This document shows, piece after piece, positions 1-7,050 of a DNA stretch of 29,619 nt. This stretch comes from DASZQY01 sp048498575. Its GTDB lineage: Bacteria; Pseudomonadota; Alphaproteobacteria; Rhizobiales; Kaistiaceae. Position 1 is the stretch's first letter; every line of letters begins with the position of its first letter. Made by a program: the position numbers and the translations under genes. The DNA lies in contig JBEHXS010000014.1 of the NCBI GenBank assembly GCA_048498575.1, positions 1 through 29,619 on the forward strand, written 5' to 3'. The notes beneath the pieces are model-generated. The model was not told where the DNA came from. It searched no databases and saw only the letters and a program-made list of their open reading frames with translations.

Positions 1-1
1 G

Positions 2-283
2 CCGCCGCGCGATCCGGTGCTCTATTTCGTGCAGCGGCTGCGCGACGAGGCACATCGTTTCGCCATCGGCTCGCATCGCATCCGGCGGAAGTCGGACATT
101 GCCCGCAACCCGCTGGACGAGATCGCCGGCATCGGGCCGACGCGCAAGCGCGCGCTCCTCGGCCATTTCGGCACGGCGAAGGCAGTGAGCCGCGCCGGTA
201 TCGACGATCTCCGGGCAGGGCCCGGCATTTCCGACGAAATGGCGCGAGCGATCCACGGCTTCTTTCATGAGAATGCCGAATAA
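2..283 (+). CDS. uvrC: UvrABC excinuclease subunit C, C-terminal end (partial)
   Basis: This is the last 93 or so codons of UvrC, the nuclease subunit that makes both incisions around bulky DNA lesions in nucleotide excision repair. The frame is open from base 2, and the gene begins outside the window. The visible part starts at the end of the RNase H-like nuclease domain, with the family pattern RDEAHRFAI. It then shows the tandem helix-hairpin-helix DNA-binding module, with the hairpins IAGIGPTRKRALL and GPGISDEMARAI, and ends at a normal UvrC C-terminus. pgsA follows 44 bases downstream on the same strand, a neighbour pair common in alphaproteobacteria. The catalytic N-terminal GIY-YIG domain cannot be judged here. 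Confidence 0.95.
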   Translation, partial: PPRDPVLYFVQRLRDEAHRFAIGSHRIRRKSDIARNPLDEIAGIGPTRKRALLGHFGTAKAVSRAGIDDLRAGPGISDEMARAIHGFFHENAE

Positions 284-327
284 CCGCGCTATCCGTAGGG
301 TCGCCTCGCCCGGCGCGTGAGGGTAGG

Positions 328-984
328 ATGGTCAGCATGGACGATAGCCCGACGGTCCCCGAGGCCCGCATCTCCGGCGGCATCAGCGCGCATGCGCTGT
401 CGTTGCCGAATCTGCTGACCTACGCGCGCGTCGTTGCCGTGCCGGCGCTGGTGCTGTGCTTCTATCTCGAGGGCAACGCCAGCCGCTGGTTCTCGTTTGC
501 CGTCTTCATCCTGGCCAGCGTCAGCGATTTCTTCGACGGCTATCTCGCGCGCGCCTGGGGACAGCAATCGGCCATCGGCCGCCTGCTCGACCCGATCGCC
601 GACAAGCTGCTGGTGGCGACGGCGCTGATGCTGCTGGTCTGGTCGGGCACGATCGGAAGCTGGTCGCTGCTTGCGGCGATCGTCATCCTCGTCCGCGAGA
701 TTTCGGTGTCGGGGCTACGCGAGTTCCTCGCCGGGCTGAAGAACGTCAGCGTGCCGGTATCGACGCTCGCCAAGTACAAGACGACGATGCAGATGGTCGC
801 CATCGGCTTCCTGCTGATCGGACCGGCCGGCGACCGGCTGGTGCGCTACTACCTGACCGCCGATCTCGGCATCTTCACCTACATCGGGCTCCTGCTGCTC
901 TGGGTGTCGGCGCTGATCACGCTCTACACCGGCTACGATTATTTCCGCGCCTCCATGCGCCACCTGATGGAAGACGCTTCGTGA
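328..984 (+). CDS. pgsA: CDP-diacylglycerol--glycerol-3-phosphate 3-phosphatidyltransferase
   Basis: PgsA joins CDP-diacylglycerol to glycerol-3-phosphate, releasing CMP. This is the committed step to phosphatidylglycerol and cardiolipin in the inner membrane. The protein (218 aa) carries the complete CDP-alcohol phosphotransferase signature, with D70, G71, A74, R75, G84, D88 and D92 at the required spacing and both metal-binding aspartates of the second half intact. Several hydrophobic membrane spans surround it, and the length is slightly above the usual 180-200 aa because of a polar N-terminal extension. A GAGGG sequence at 319-323 supports the ATG at 328. An in-frame ATG at 337 is an alternative. 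The stop codon overlaps the GTG start of moaD, so the two are translationally coupled. Confidence 0.95.
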   Translation: MVSMDDSPTVPEARISGGISAHALSLPNLLTYARVVAVPALVLCFYLEGNASRWFSFAVFILASVSDFFDGYLARAWGQQSAIGRLLDPIADKLLVATALMLLVWSGTIGSWSLLAAIVILVREISVSGLREFLAGLKNVSVPVSTLAKYKTTMQMVAIGFLLIGPAGDRLVRYYLTADLGIFTYIGLLLLWVSALITLYTGYDYFRASMRHLMEDAS

Positions 985-1232
985 AGCTTCTGTATTTCGC
1001 GTGGGTGCGCGAGCGCATCGGCGTGCCCGGCGAAGACGTTGCGCTGCCGGCAGAGGTCGCGACCGCCGGCGACCTTCTCGCCTGGCTGAAGCGCCGCGGG
1101 CCGGAATACGAGCACGCGCTGGCCGAGCCGCGCGCCATCCGCATCGCCGTCGATCGCATCCACGCCCGGCCCGAGACGCCGCTTGCCGGTGCGAGCGAGG
1201 TCGCGCTGTTCCCGCCGATGACTGGCGGCTGA
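981..1232 (+). CDS. moaD: Molybdopterin synthase small subunit MoaD
   Basis: MoaD is the ubiquitin-like sulfur carrier of molybdopterin synthase. Its C-terminal glycine is thiocarboxylated and donates sulfur to cyclic pyranopterin monophosphate. The 83-residue product has the expected size, begins MKLLYFAWVRERIG (the usual first strand and helix of the family), and ends exactly in the required Gly-Gly (PPMTGG). I choose the GTG at 981 because it overlaps the pgsA stop as GTGA and gives the full family N-terminus. Longer readings upstream only run through pgsA in the wrong frame. moaE begins two bases after the stop, so both subunits are made from one transcript. Confidence 0.93.
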   Translation: MKLLYFAWVRERIGVPGEDVALPAEVATAGDLLAWLKRRGPEYEHALAEPRAIRIAVDRIHARPETPLAGASEVALFPPMTGG

Positions 1233-1234
1233 CC

Positions 1235-1699
1235 ATGCCGGCCGCGATCATCGTCCACGTACAGGACGGGCCGTTCGACATTGCGGCGGAGACCGCCGAC
1301 CTCAAGCGGCTTGCCGGCGTCGGCGCTGTCGTCACCTTCACCGGCGTCTGCCGTGATGAAGGCGGGCGCCTCGCGGCGCTGGAGCTCGAGCATTATCCAG
1401 GCATGGCAGAGGCGGAGATTGCGCGCATCGCCGAGGAAGCCGCCGGCCGCTGGCCGCTCATCGCGGCGAGCGTGATCCATCGCACCGGGCGGATTGCCGT
1501 TGGCGACGACATCGTGCTGGTCGCGACGGCGTCGGCGCACCGCGAGGCGGCGTTCGCGGCGGCGGGCTTCATCATGGACTATCTCAAGACGCGGGCGCCC
1601 TTCTGGAAGCGCGAGCATGCGGCGCAGGGCACGGTTGGCGACTGGGTCGAGGCCCATGCGGCAGACGATGCCGCCGCCGACAGCTGGCGCGGGCGCTAA
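1235..1699 (+). CDS. moaE: Molybdopterin synthase catalytic subunit MoaE
   Basis: MoaE is the large subunit of molybdopterin synthase. It binds the pterin precursor and accepts two sulfurs from MoaD to form the dithiolene of molybdopterin. The 154-residue product shows family blocks in order: VVTFTGVCRDEGG near residue 30, LELEHYPGMAE near 50, HRTGRIAVGD near 85, and the C-terminal KTRAPFWKRE, which holds the active-site lysines. The ATG at 1235 lies two bases after the moaD stop. The gene ends seven bases before a strong rho-independent terminator, so the uvrC/pgsA/moaD/moaE transcription unit closes here. Other molybdenum-cofactor genes are not in the window. Confidence 0.95.
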   Translation: MPAAIIVHVQDGPFDIAAETADLKRLAGVGAVVTFTGVCRDEGGRLAALELEHYPGMAEAEIARIAEEAAGRWPLIAASVIHRTGRIAVGDDIVLVATASAHREAAFAAAGFIMDYLKTRAPFWKREHAAQGTVGDWVEAHAADDAAADSWRGR

Positions 1700-1705
1700 A
1701 ACAAG

Positions 1706-1734
1706 AAAGGCCGCGCCCTGAGGACGCGGCCTTT
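1706..1734 (+). terminator. Rho-independent terminator after moaE
   Basis: A perfect 10-bp inverted repeat (AAAGGCCGCG and CGCGGCCTTT) with a 9-base loop follows the moaE stop by a few bases. The arms end in A and T runs, so it could stop transcription from the left. It may also act on transcripts arriving from the right, downstream of the minus-strand gene ending at 1884. Confidence 0.8.
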
Positions 1735-1883
1735 CCAGACCGGAGCAGCCTACTCAATACGTGCCGCTCATTCGGACCGACGGCCTCTATCGGCGGCTGC
1801 GGTACGAAGGAGCGTGGCAGGTGACTGCGGCGAAGGTGCAGTGACTTCTGGGAAATAGCGCGGCGTTTTCGCGGCGGGCGCGC

Positions 1884-2678
1884 TTAGTTGAGCAGGCCGC
1901 GCACGGCGCCGACGACGCCACCGACCGTGTGGTTCACCGCCGACGTCACCGGCGCAGCAACCGCCTGCACCACGGGCGCGGCGCTCGCCACCTCGACGTT
2001 GGCGCTGACATTAACGCTGGCCGGTCGCGACGCACCGACATCGGCGTTGACCGCGAGCGTGGGCGAGCCGTTGCCAATCGTGCCAACGTTGACGGCGGCA
2101 GTGGCGTTGCTCGAACCGCGCGACAGCAGCAGATCGTCGAGGGTCGTATCGGCCGACAGGGCGACGTCGACCGGGCGTTGCGCGACGTGTCCGGCGATGG
2201 CGATATCGACGAGTTTCGCCACGGGTGGCGCCGCCGGCGATGGCGCGGGATCTACCGCGACGATGGGTGCCGCCGGCACGCTCGCGACCTGTTGCGGGGG
2301 CGAGGACGACGATGCGGGCGCGAATGTCGATGCGCCGGCGTAGCTCACATCCGTGACGACCGGCGTCGCGAAGACAAGCGCGGCTTCCGGCGCGGCCGCA
2401 AGGTGGACGGAGGCGACGATCGGGCGAAGACGCGGATTGGGCCAAGCCGCGGCGACGCGGTCATCCGCGTTCACCGGCGAGATGAGCGAGGGCGCCGCCG
2501 CATGGGGCGGCTGCGTGCCCGTCCACATCAGGCCGCTGACGTGCATGGCGGCCAGACCGACGACGACGGCGAAAACATCGACCGCCGCAATCACGACACC
2601 TGGAGAAACGCGCTTAGAGATTGCAGCGCCGCCGGAATACCCGGCGAGCAGCCGCGAGAAATCGAAATCCCGGCTCAT
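1884..2678 (-). CDS. Unknown single-span membrane protein with Ala/Pro/Val-rich periplasmic part
   Basis: I do not recognise a family for this 264-residue product. It starts MSRDFDFSRLLAGYSGG and has one clear hydrophobic span at about residues 26-50. The rest is low-complexity, rich in Ala, Val, Pro, Ser and Thr, as expected of an unstructured periplasmic stretch. The C-terminal 80 residues are dominated by Asn/Val/Ala patterns and a final VGGVVGAVRGLL segment that could be amphipathic or weakly membrane-active. The start at 2678 is favoured by a GAGGGG ribosome-binding sequence eight bases upstream. A longer frame reaching to 3050 runs through ndk and is rejected. The gene lies 68 bases downstream of ndk on the same strand and may be cotranscribed. 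Codon use is GC-rich like its neighbours, so I see no sign of recent transfer. Confidence 0.7.
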   Translation of the reverse strand: MSRDFDFSRLLAGYSGGAAISKRVSPGVVIAAVDVFAVVVGLAAMHVSGLMWTGTQPPHAAAPSLISPVNADDRVAAAWPNPRLRPIVASVHLAAAPEAALVFATPVVTDVSYAGASTFAPASSSSPPQQVASVPAAPIVAVDPAPSPAAPPVAKLVDIAIAGHVAQRPVDVALSADTTLDDLLLSRGSSNATAAVNVGTIGNGSPTLAVNADVGASRPASVNVSANVEVASAAPVVQAVAAPVTSAVNHTVGGVVGAVRGLLN

Positions 2679-2691
2679 CGCACCGACCCCT

Positions 2692-2713
2692 CTCCTGACC
2701 GCACGATCAGGAG
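2692..2713 (-). promoter_or_regulatory. Hairpin overlapping a ribosome-binding site
   Basis: A perfect 7-bp inverted repeat (CTCCTGA and TCAGGAG) with an 8-base loop sits between ndk and the unknown gene starting at 2678. In the minus-strand transcript the 3' arm contains AGGAG, immediately followed by AGGGG, so the hairpin would partly cover the Shine-Dalgarno region. It could equally be a weak attenuator after ndk, but it has no U tract. Confidence 0.35.
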
Positions 2714-2746
2714 CGTCCGGCGCGAAAATGGCGAAGGTGTGTCGGC

Positions 2747-3169
2747 CTAGCCGACGATTTCGGTGCCGGCGAACCAGTACGCGATTTCCTCGCGCGCGGT
2801 CTCCGGGGCATCCGAGCCGTGCACCGAATTCTCGCCGATGCTTTTGGCGAATTCCTTGCGGATCGTGCCGGCCGCCGCCTTGGCCGGATCGGTGGCGCCC
2901 ATCACTTCGCGGTTCTTGAGGATCGCGTTTTCGCCTTCCAGCACCTGCACCACCGTCGGCCCCGACGTCATGGTGTCGACCAGTTCGCCGAAGAAGGGCC
3001 GCGCCTTGTGCACGGCGTAGAAGCCCTCCGCCTGCTTGCGGCTCATCCACACGCGCTTCTGCGCGACGATGCGCAGGCCGGCGGCTTCGAGCTTGGCGTT
3101 GATCGCGCCGGTCAGGTTACGCGCCGTCGCATCCGGCTTGATCATGGAAAAGGTACGCTCGACGGCCAT
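2747..3169 (-). CDS. ndk: Nucleoside diphosphate kinase
   Basis: Ndk moves the gamma-phosphate from ATP to other (deoxy)nucleoside diphosphates through a phosphohistidine and so balances cellular NTP pools. The 140-residue protein is the standard bacterial length and begins ERTFSMIKPDA, with the conserved phosphate-contacting lysine (K11). The active-site block is NSVHGSDAPETA with the catalytic histidine at H117, the same number as in the E. coli enzyme. Upstream is a terminator for the previous gene, so ndk should have its own promoter in 3170-3197. Downstream lies the unknown membrane protein gene. gmk elsewhere in the window complements it in GTP supply. Confidence 0.97.
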   Translation of the reverse strand: MAVERTFSMIKPDATARNLTGAINAKLEAAGLRIVAQKRVWMSRKQAEGFYAVHKARPFFGELVDTMTSGPTVVQVLEGENAILKNREVMGATDPAKAAAGTIRKEFAKSIGENSVHGSDAPETAREEIAYWFAGTEIVG

Positions 3170-3197
3170 GGCTACGGTTCCTGCTGGTGAAACAAAA

Positions 3198-3229
3198 CGG
3201 CGGGTCGCGCTGTTTAGCGCGGCCCGCCG
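3198..3229 (-). terminator. Rho-independent terminator of the small secreted protein gene
   Basis: A 13-bp GC-rich stem (one G-T pair) with a 6-base loop TGTTTA. Read on the minus strand it lies 21 bases after the stop codon at 3251 and is followed by TTTTG and further T residues, the classic intrinsic terminator form. It separates that gene from ndk. Confidence 0.78.
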
Positions 3230-3250
3230 TCGTCTCGCAAGCCTTCGGTG

Positions 3251-3625
3251 CTATTGCGGAATCAGCAGCTCGGTACCGATGCCGTCGTGGTCGGCGATGG
3301 TCCACAAGCCATCAAGCGTGTCGTCGTCGCGGATCTCGTAGATGACGAGACCGACGTCCTTGCCGAGGATGTAGCTCGCTGCCAGCGCGATGCCGTTGCG
3401 CATGCAGATGCCGTCGGATTCGTCGCTGCCGATTTGCCAGACGATGCGGCATGTCGAGTTGCTGGTGACGGTGATCTCCGCCGTGCCCTTGTACTTCGAG
3501 CCGTCCGGATTCGTGCCGCGCACGTCGTATTCGCCACCGGTGAAATTATCGGCGTCGGCATACGCCGCGCCGGCGCAGCCGAGCGCGATAACCGCGCTCG
3601 CCAGTGCCGTCCTGATCAGATGCAT
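3251..3625 (-). CDS. Small secreted protein of unknown function
   Basis: This 124-residue product has a clear Sec signal peptide (MHLIRTALASAVIALGCAG, with cleavage expected after AYA near residue 23). The mature part is about 100 residues. It begins with a strand-rich segment reading YDVRGTNPDGSKYKGTAEI, followed by a Cys near CRIVWQIG and another at GICMRNG, so one disulfide is possible. Proteins with the GTNPDGS..Y.G.A.I pattern occur in rhizobia as hypothetical or loosely named periplasmic proteins. I assign no function. The start at 3625 is chosen because it places the signal peptide at the N-terminus. The gene is monocistronic: a gap of 135 bases separates it from oxyR, and an intrinsic terminator follows it. 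Confidence 0.82.
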   Translation of the reverse strand: MHLIRTALASAVIALGCAGAAYADADNFTGGEYDVRGTNPDGSKYKGTAEITVTSNSTCRIVWQIGSDESDGICMRNGIALAASYILGKDVGLVIYEIRDDDTLDGLWTIADHDGIGTELLIPQ

Positions 3626-3760
3626 TGCTGGTCGCTCCCTGTCATAGCGCGGCCACCATGCTTGGGGGCGGCCGCCCAAACCTTCCCCGATTGGGCAACC
3701 TAGGGCCGGGAGCCACGACTCCACAAGTGACCGCAATCACGGCCGCCGGCTGCTTTCGGC

Positions 3761-4672
3761 CTACGGCGAGGCCTCGCCGATCACGGCTTTGCCGGCTTCG
3801 GCGACAAGTTCCGCCAGCGCCTCGAAATCCGCCGCGCGCGGCGAGCTTCGCCGCCAGGCGAGGCCGATGGTGCGGTGTGGCTCGGGGCGGGCAAAGCGCA
3901 CCAGCTTGATGCGCGGATCGGCGCGTACTGTCTCCGCGGCGATCTCGGGAAGCAGCGTCACCCCCTGCCCCGCCGCCACAAGGTGCAGAATGGTGGCGAG
4001 GCTCGTCGCGCCGTAACTGCGCATATGCCGGGGGGCCGCGGAGCCGCAAATCTCCAGCGCCTGATCGCGCAGGCAATGGCCGTCCTCCAGCAGCAGCAGT
4101 TCATCGCTCTGGATCAGGTCGGCGGAAGCCGGTGTTCGCCGGGCATGCGGCGAGCCCGCGGGCGTGGCGAGCAGGAAGCGATCCTCGAAGGCCGGCCGCT
4201 CGGCCAGTTCGCCGACGCCGAGCGGAAGACTGGCGACGATCACGTCGAGGCCGCCGCTGACCAGCTCCGCCGTCAGCGTTCGCGTCACCGTCTCGCGCAC
4301 CGTCGGTTTCAGGCGCGGAAAGCGTTGCGCTGCCAGCGAAACCAGTCCGGGCAGCAGGTACGGCGCCACCGAAGGTATGATCCCGATGCGGAGTGTGCCG
4401 GCGAGCGTCCCTTCCCGCGCGGCCGCGGTCTCCTCGAGGTCGCGGACCGCGGCAAGAATGCGCGCGCTGCGCGCCCGCACCTGATGCCCGAGCTCGGTGA
4501 TGACGATACCTGTCGGCCGGCGCTCGAACAGCGGGCCGCCGAGCTGCCGCTCGAGTTCGCGTATCTGCATGGACAGAGCCGGCTGCGACACCCCGGCCGC
4601 ATCGGCGGCGCGACCGAAGTGCCCGGTTTCGGCGAGGGCTTCGAGGTAGCGCAGGTGTCGCAGGGTGATCAT
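3761..4672 (-). CDS. oxyR: Peroxide-sensing LysR-type regulator OxyR
   Basis: OxyR senses hydrogen peroxide by disulfide formation and then activates antioxidant genes. This 303-residue protein has the LysR winged helix-turn-helix at residues 1-60 (FGRAADAAGVSQPALSMQIRELE) and a periplasmic-binding-like effector domain after residue 90. It is OxyR rather than another LysR protein because the redox loop reads LLLLEDGHCLRDQALEIC, with cysteines at 200 and 209. These are the equivalents of E. coli C199 and C208 with identical spacing. The block GATSLATILHLVAAGQGVTLLP also matches the family. The gene is divergent from katG with a 137-base shared region holding a dyad 11 bases from the oxyR start, which fits control of katG plus autoregulation. 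Confidence 0.94.
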   Translation of the reverse strand: MITLRHLRYLEALAETGHFGRAADAAGVSQPALSMQIRELERQLGGPLFERRPTGIVITELGHQVRARSARILAAVRDLEETAAAREGTLAGTLRIGIIPSVAPYLLPGLVSLAAQRFPRLKPTVRETVTRTLTAELVSGGLDVIVASLPLGVGELAERPAFEDRFLLATPAGSPHARRTPASADLIQSDELLLLEDGHCLRDQALEICGSAAPRHMRSYGATSLATILHLVAAGQGVTLLPEIAAETVRADPRIKLVRFARPEPHRTIGLAWRRSSPRAADFEALAELVAEAGKAVIGEASP

Positions 4673-4682
4673 CAGTAATTCT

Positions 4683-4703
4683 TATCACCGATCGCTGGCG
4701 ATA
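4683..4703. promoter_or_regulatory. Candidate OxyR binding dyad between oxyR and katG
   Basis: Two 7-base arms, TATCACC and GGCGATA, match as an inverted repeat at six of seven positions and are separated by seven bases. Size and spacing fit one LysR-type dimer site with a T-N11-A core, and the position between divergent oxyR and katG is the expected one. AT-rich sequence follows toward katG (TATGATTTGTTTTTAT), a plausible promoter zone. No second adjacent dyad is evident to me. Confidence 0.5.
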
Positions 4704-4809
4704 TGATTTGTTTTTATGGCGCTAGTTTGGCATCGTCCCAGACAACGCAAGACGGGCGCCTGAACGCGCGCGTGCCGGCGAAGCTCAAGAACGCGAGAAG
4801 GATGCGGAA

Positions 4810-6978
4810 ATGGACACGAAGACGGATTCCGAAAAATGCCCGGTCGTGCATGGCGGCAGGGGCAACCGTGATTGGTGGCCGCACCAGCTCGACGTCGGCG
4901 TGCTCCACCGGAATTCGAAGAAGTCCGATCCGATGGGCGCGGCGTTCGACTACGCCAAGGAGTTCCAGAGCCTCGACCTGAACGCCGTCATCCAGGACCT
5001 GAAGGCCGTGATGACGAACTCGCAGGACTGGTGGCCGGCCGACTTCGGACACTACGGCGGGCTGATGATCCGCATGGCGTGGCACAGCGCCGGCACCTAT
5101 CGCACCGCCGATGGACGCGGCGGCGCCGGTGCGGGCCAGCAGCGCTTTGCGCCGCTGAACTCGTGGCCGGACAACGCCAACCTCGACAAGGCGCGCCGCC
5201 TGCTGTGGCCGATCAAGCAGAAATACGGCCGCAAGATTTCGTGGGCCGACCTCATGGTGCTGGCCGGCAACGTTGCGCTGGAGTCGATGGGGTTCAAGAC
5301 GTTCGGCTTCGCCGGCGGGCGCGCCGACGTGTGGGAGCCGGAGGAGCTTTACTGGGGCCCGGAAGGAACCTGGCTCGGCGACGAACGCTATAGCGGCGAG
5401 CGCGAGCTCTCGGACCCGCTCGGTGCGGTGCAGATGGGCCTCATCTACGTCAACCCGGAAGGGCCGAACGGCAACCCGGACCCGGTCGCAGCGGCGAAGG
5501 ACATCCGCGAGACCTTCTTCCGCATGGCCATGAACGACGAGGAAACGGTGGCGCTGATCGCCGGCGGCCACTCCTTCGGCAAGACCCACGGCGCCGGCGA
5601 TCCGTCGCTGGTCGGACCGGAGCCGGAGGGCGCGGCGCTGGAAGACCAGGGCCTCGGCTGGAAGAGCAAGTACGGCAAGGGCATGGGCGGAGACGCCATC
5701 ACCGCCGGGCTCGAGGTGACGTGGACGCAGACGCCGACGAAGTGGAGCAACCTCTTCTTCAAGAACCTGTTCGAAAACGAATGGGAGCTGACGAAGAGCC
5801 CGGCCGGCGCCAAGCAGTGGGTGGCGAAGAACGCAGCGGCCGACGTGCCGGACGCCTTCGACACGTCGAAGAAGCACCGGCCGGCGATGCTGACCACCGA
5901 CCTGTCGCTGCGCTTCGACCCGGCCTACGAGAAGATCTCGCGCCGCTTCTACGAGCACCCCGAGCAGTTCGCGGACGCCTTCGCCCGCGCCTGGTTCAAG
6001 CTGACCCACCGCGACATGGGTCCGCGCGCCCGCTACCTCGGGCCGCTGGTGCCGAAGGAAGTGCTGATCTGGCAGGACCCGGTCCCGCCCGTCGATCACA
6101 AGCTGGTCGATGACAAGGATGTCGCCGACCTCAAGGCCAAGGTCCTCGCCTCGGGTCTCTCGGTGCCCGAACTGGTCTCGACCGCCTGGGCCTCGGCCTC
6201 GACCTTCCGCGGCTCGGACAAGCGTGGTGGCGCCAACGGCGCGCGCATCCGCCTCGCCCCGCAGAAGGACTGGGAGGTCAACCAGCCAGCGCAGCTCGCC
6301 AAGGTGCTGGCCAAGCTCGAGGCGATCCAGACGGCGTTCAACGCATCGGCTGGCGGCGGCAAAAAGATTTCGCTCGCCGACCTGGTCGTGCTCGCCGGTA
6401 ACGCCGCGGTCGAGAAGGCCGCGAAGGACGGCGGCGTCGAGGTGAAGCTACCGTTCACGCCCGGCCGCACGGACGCCACGCAGGAGCAGACCGACGCGCA
6501 GTCATTCGCGCCGCTCGAGCCGCGGGCGGACGCCTTCCGCAATTACATCGGCAAGCGGAAGCAGTTCCTGCAGCCGGAGGAAGCGCTGATCGACCGGGCC
6601 CAGCTTCTGACGCTGACGGGGCCGGAGATGACGGTGCTTCTCGGCGGCCTCCGCGTCCTCGGCGCCAATGCTGGCGGCGCGAAGCATGGCGTCTTCACCC
6701 AGCAGGTGGGCAAGCTCACCAACGACTTCTTCCTCAACCTGCTGTCGATGAGCACGGTCTGGCAGCCGCTGGCGGGGTCGGAAGGCGTGTACGAGGGGCG
6801 CGACCGCAAGACGAACGAACCAAAGTGGACGGCGACCCGCGTCGACCTGATCTTCGGCTCGCACTCGCAGCTCCGCGCCTTCGCGGAAGTCTACGGGTCG
6901 TCCGACTCGAAGGAGAAGTTCGCCAAGGACTTCGCCGCTGCCTGGACCAAGGTGATGAACGCCGACCGCTTCGGCTGA
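4810..6978 (+). CDS. katG: Catalase-peroxidase KatG
   Basis: KatG is a bifunctional haem enzyme that dismutates hydrogen peroxide and oxidises donors. At 722 residues it has the full two-domain length. The N-terminal haem domain shows the distal triad R88, W91, H92 (RMAWHSAGTYR) and the proximal H254 in GGHSFGKTHGA. W91, Y213 and M239 can form the Met-Tyr-Trp adduct needed for catalase activity; each is offset by exactly 16 from the M. tuberculosis residues 107, 229 and 255. The C-terminal half is the usual haem-free duplicate. A GAGAAGG ribosome-binding sequence precedes the ATG at 4810. The divergent oxyR and the dyad between them indicate peroxide induction. A bidirectional terminator follows. 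Confidence 0.98.
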   Translation: MDTKTDSEKCPVVHGGRGNRDWWPHQLDVGVLHRNSKKSDPMGAAFDYAKEFQSLDLNAVIQDLKAVMTNSQDWWPADFGHYGGLMIRMAWHSAGTYRTADGRGGAGAGQQRFAPLNSWPDNANLDKARRLLWPIKQKYGRKISWADLMVLAGNVALESMGFKTFGFAGGRADVWEPEELYWGPEGTWLGDERYSGERELSDPLGAVQMGLIYVNPEGPNGNPDPVAAAKDIRETFFRMAMNDEETVALIAGGHSFGKTHGAGDPSLVGPEPEGAALEDQGLGWKSKYGKGMGGDAITAGLEVTWTQTPTKWSNLFFKNLFENEWELTKSPAGAKQWVAKNAAADVPDAFDTSKKHRPAMLTTDLSLRFDPAYEKISRRFYEHPEQFADAFARAWFKLTHRDMGPRARYLGPLVPKEVLIWQDPVPPVDHKLVDDKDVADLKAKVLASGLSVPELVSTAWASASTFRGSDKRGGANGARIRLAPQKDWEVNQPAQLAKVLAKLEAIQTAFNASAGGGKKISLADLVVLAGNAAVEKAAKDGGVEVKLPFTPGRTDATQEQTDAQSFAPLEPRADAFRNYIGKRKQFLQPEEALIDRAQLLTLTGPEMTVLLGGLRVLGANAGGAKHGVFTQQVGKLTNDFFLNLLSMSTVWQPLAGSEGVYEGRDRKTNEPKWTATRVDLIFGSHSQLRAFAEVYGSSDSKEKFAKDFAAAWTKVMNADRFG

Positions 6979-7002
6979 GCGGAGTCCACTTGTCTTGAAT
7001 GC

Positions 7003-7032
7003 GAAAACGCCGGGCTCGCGCCCGGCGTTTTC
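7003..7032. terminator. Bidirectional terminator between katG and aqpZ
   Basis: A perfect 13-bp inverted repeat with a 4-base loop TCGC. The arms begin GAAAACGCC and end GGCGTTTTC, giving a T run on both strands. It lies 24 bases after the katG stop and 18 bases after the aqpZ stop, so it serves the two convergent genes. Confidence 0.9.
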
Positions 7033-7050
7033 ATTTCGTCCGCGGTGCGG

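Noticed and set aside
4714..6099. A 461-codon minus-strand frame opposite katG
   Set aside because: Antisense to a complete KatG with all catalytic residues; no motif and no ribosome-binding support.
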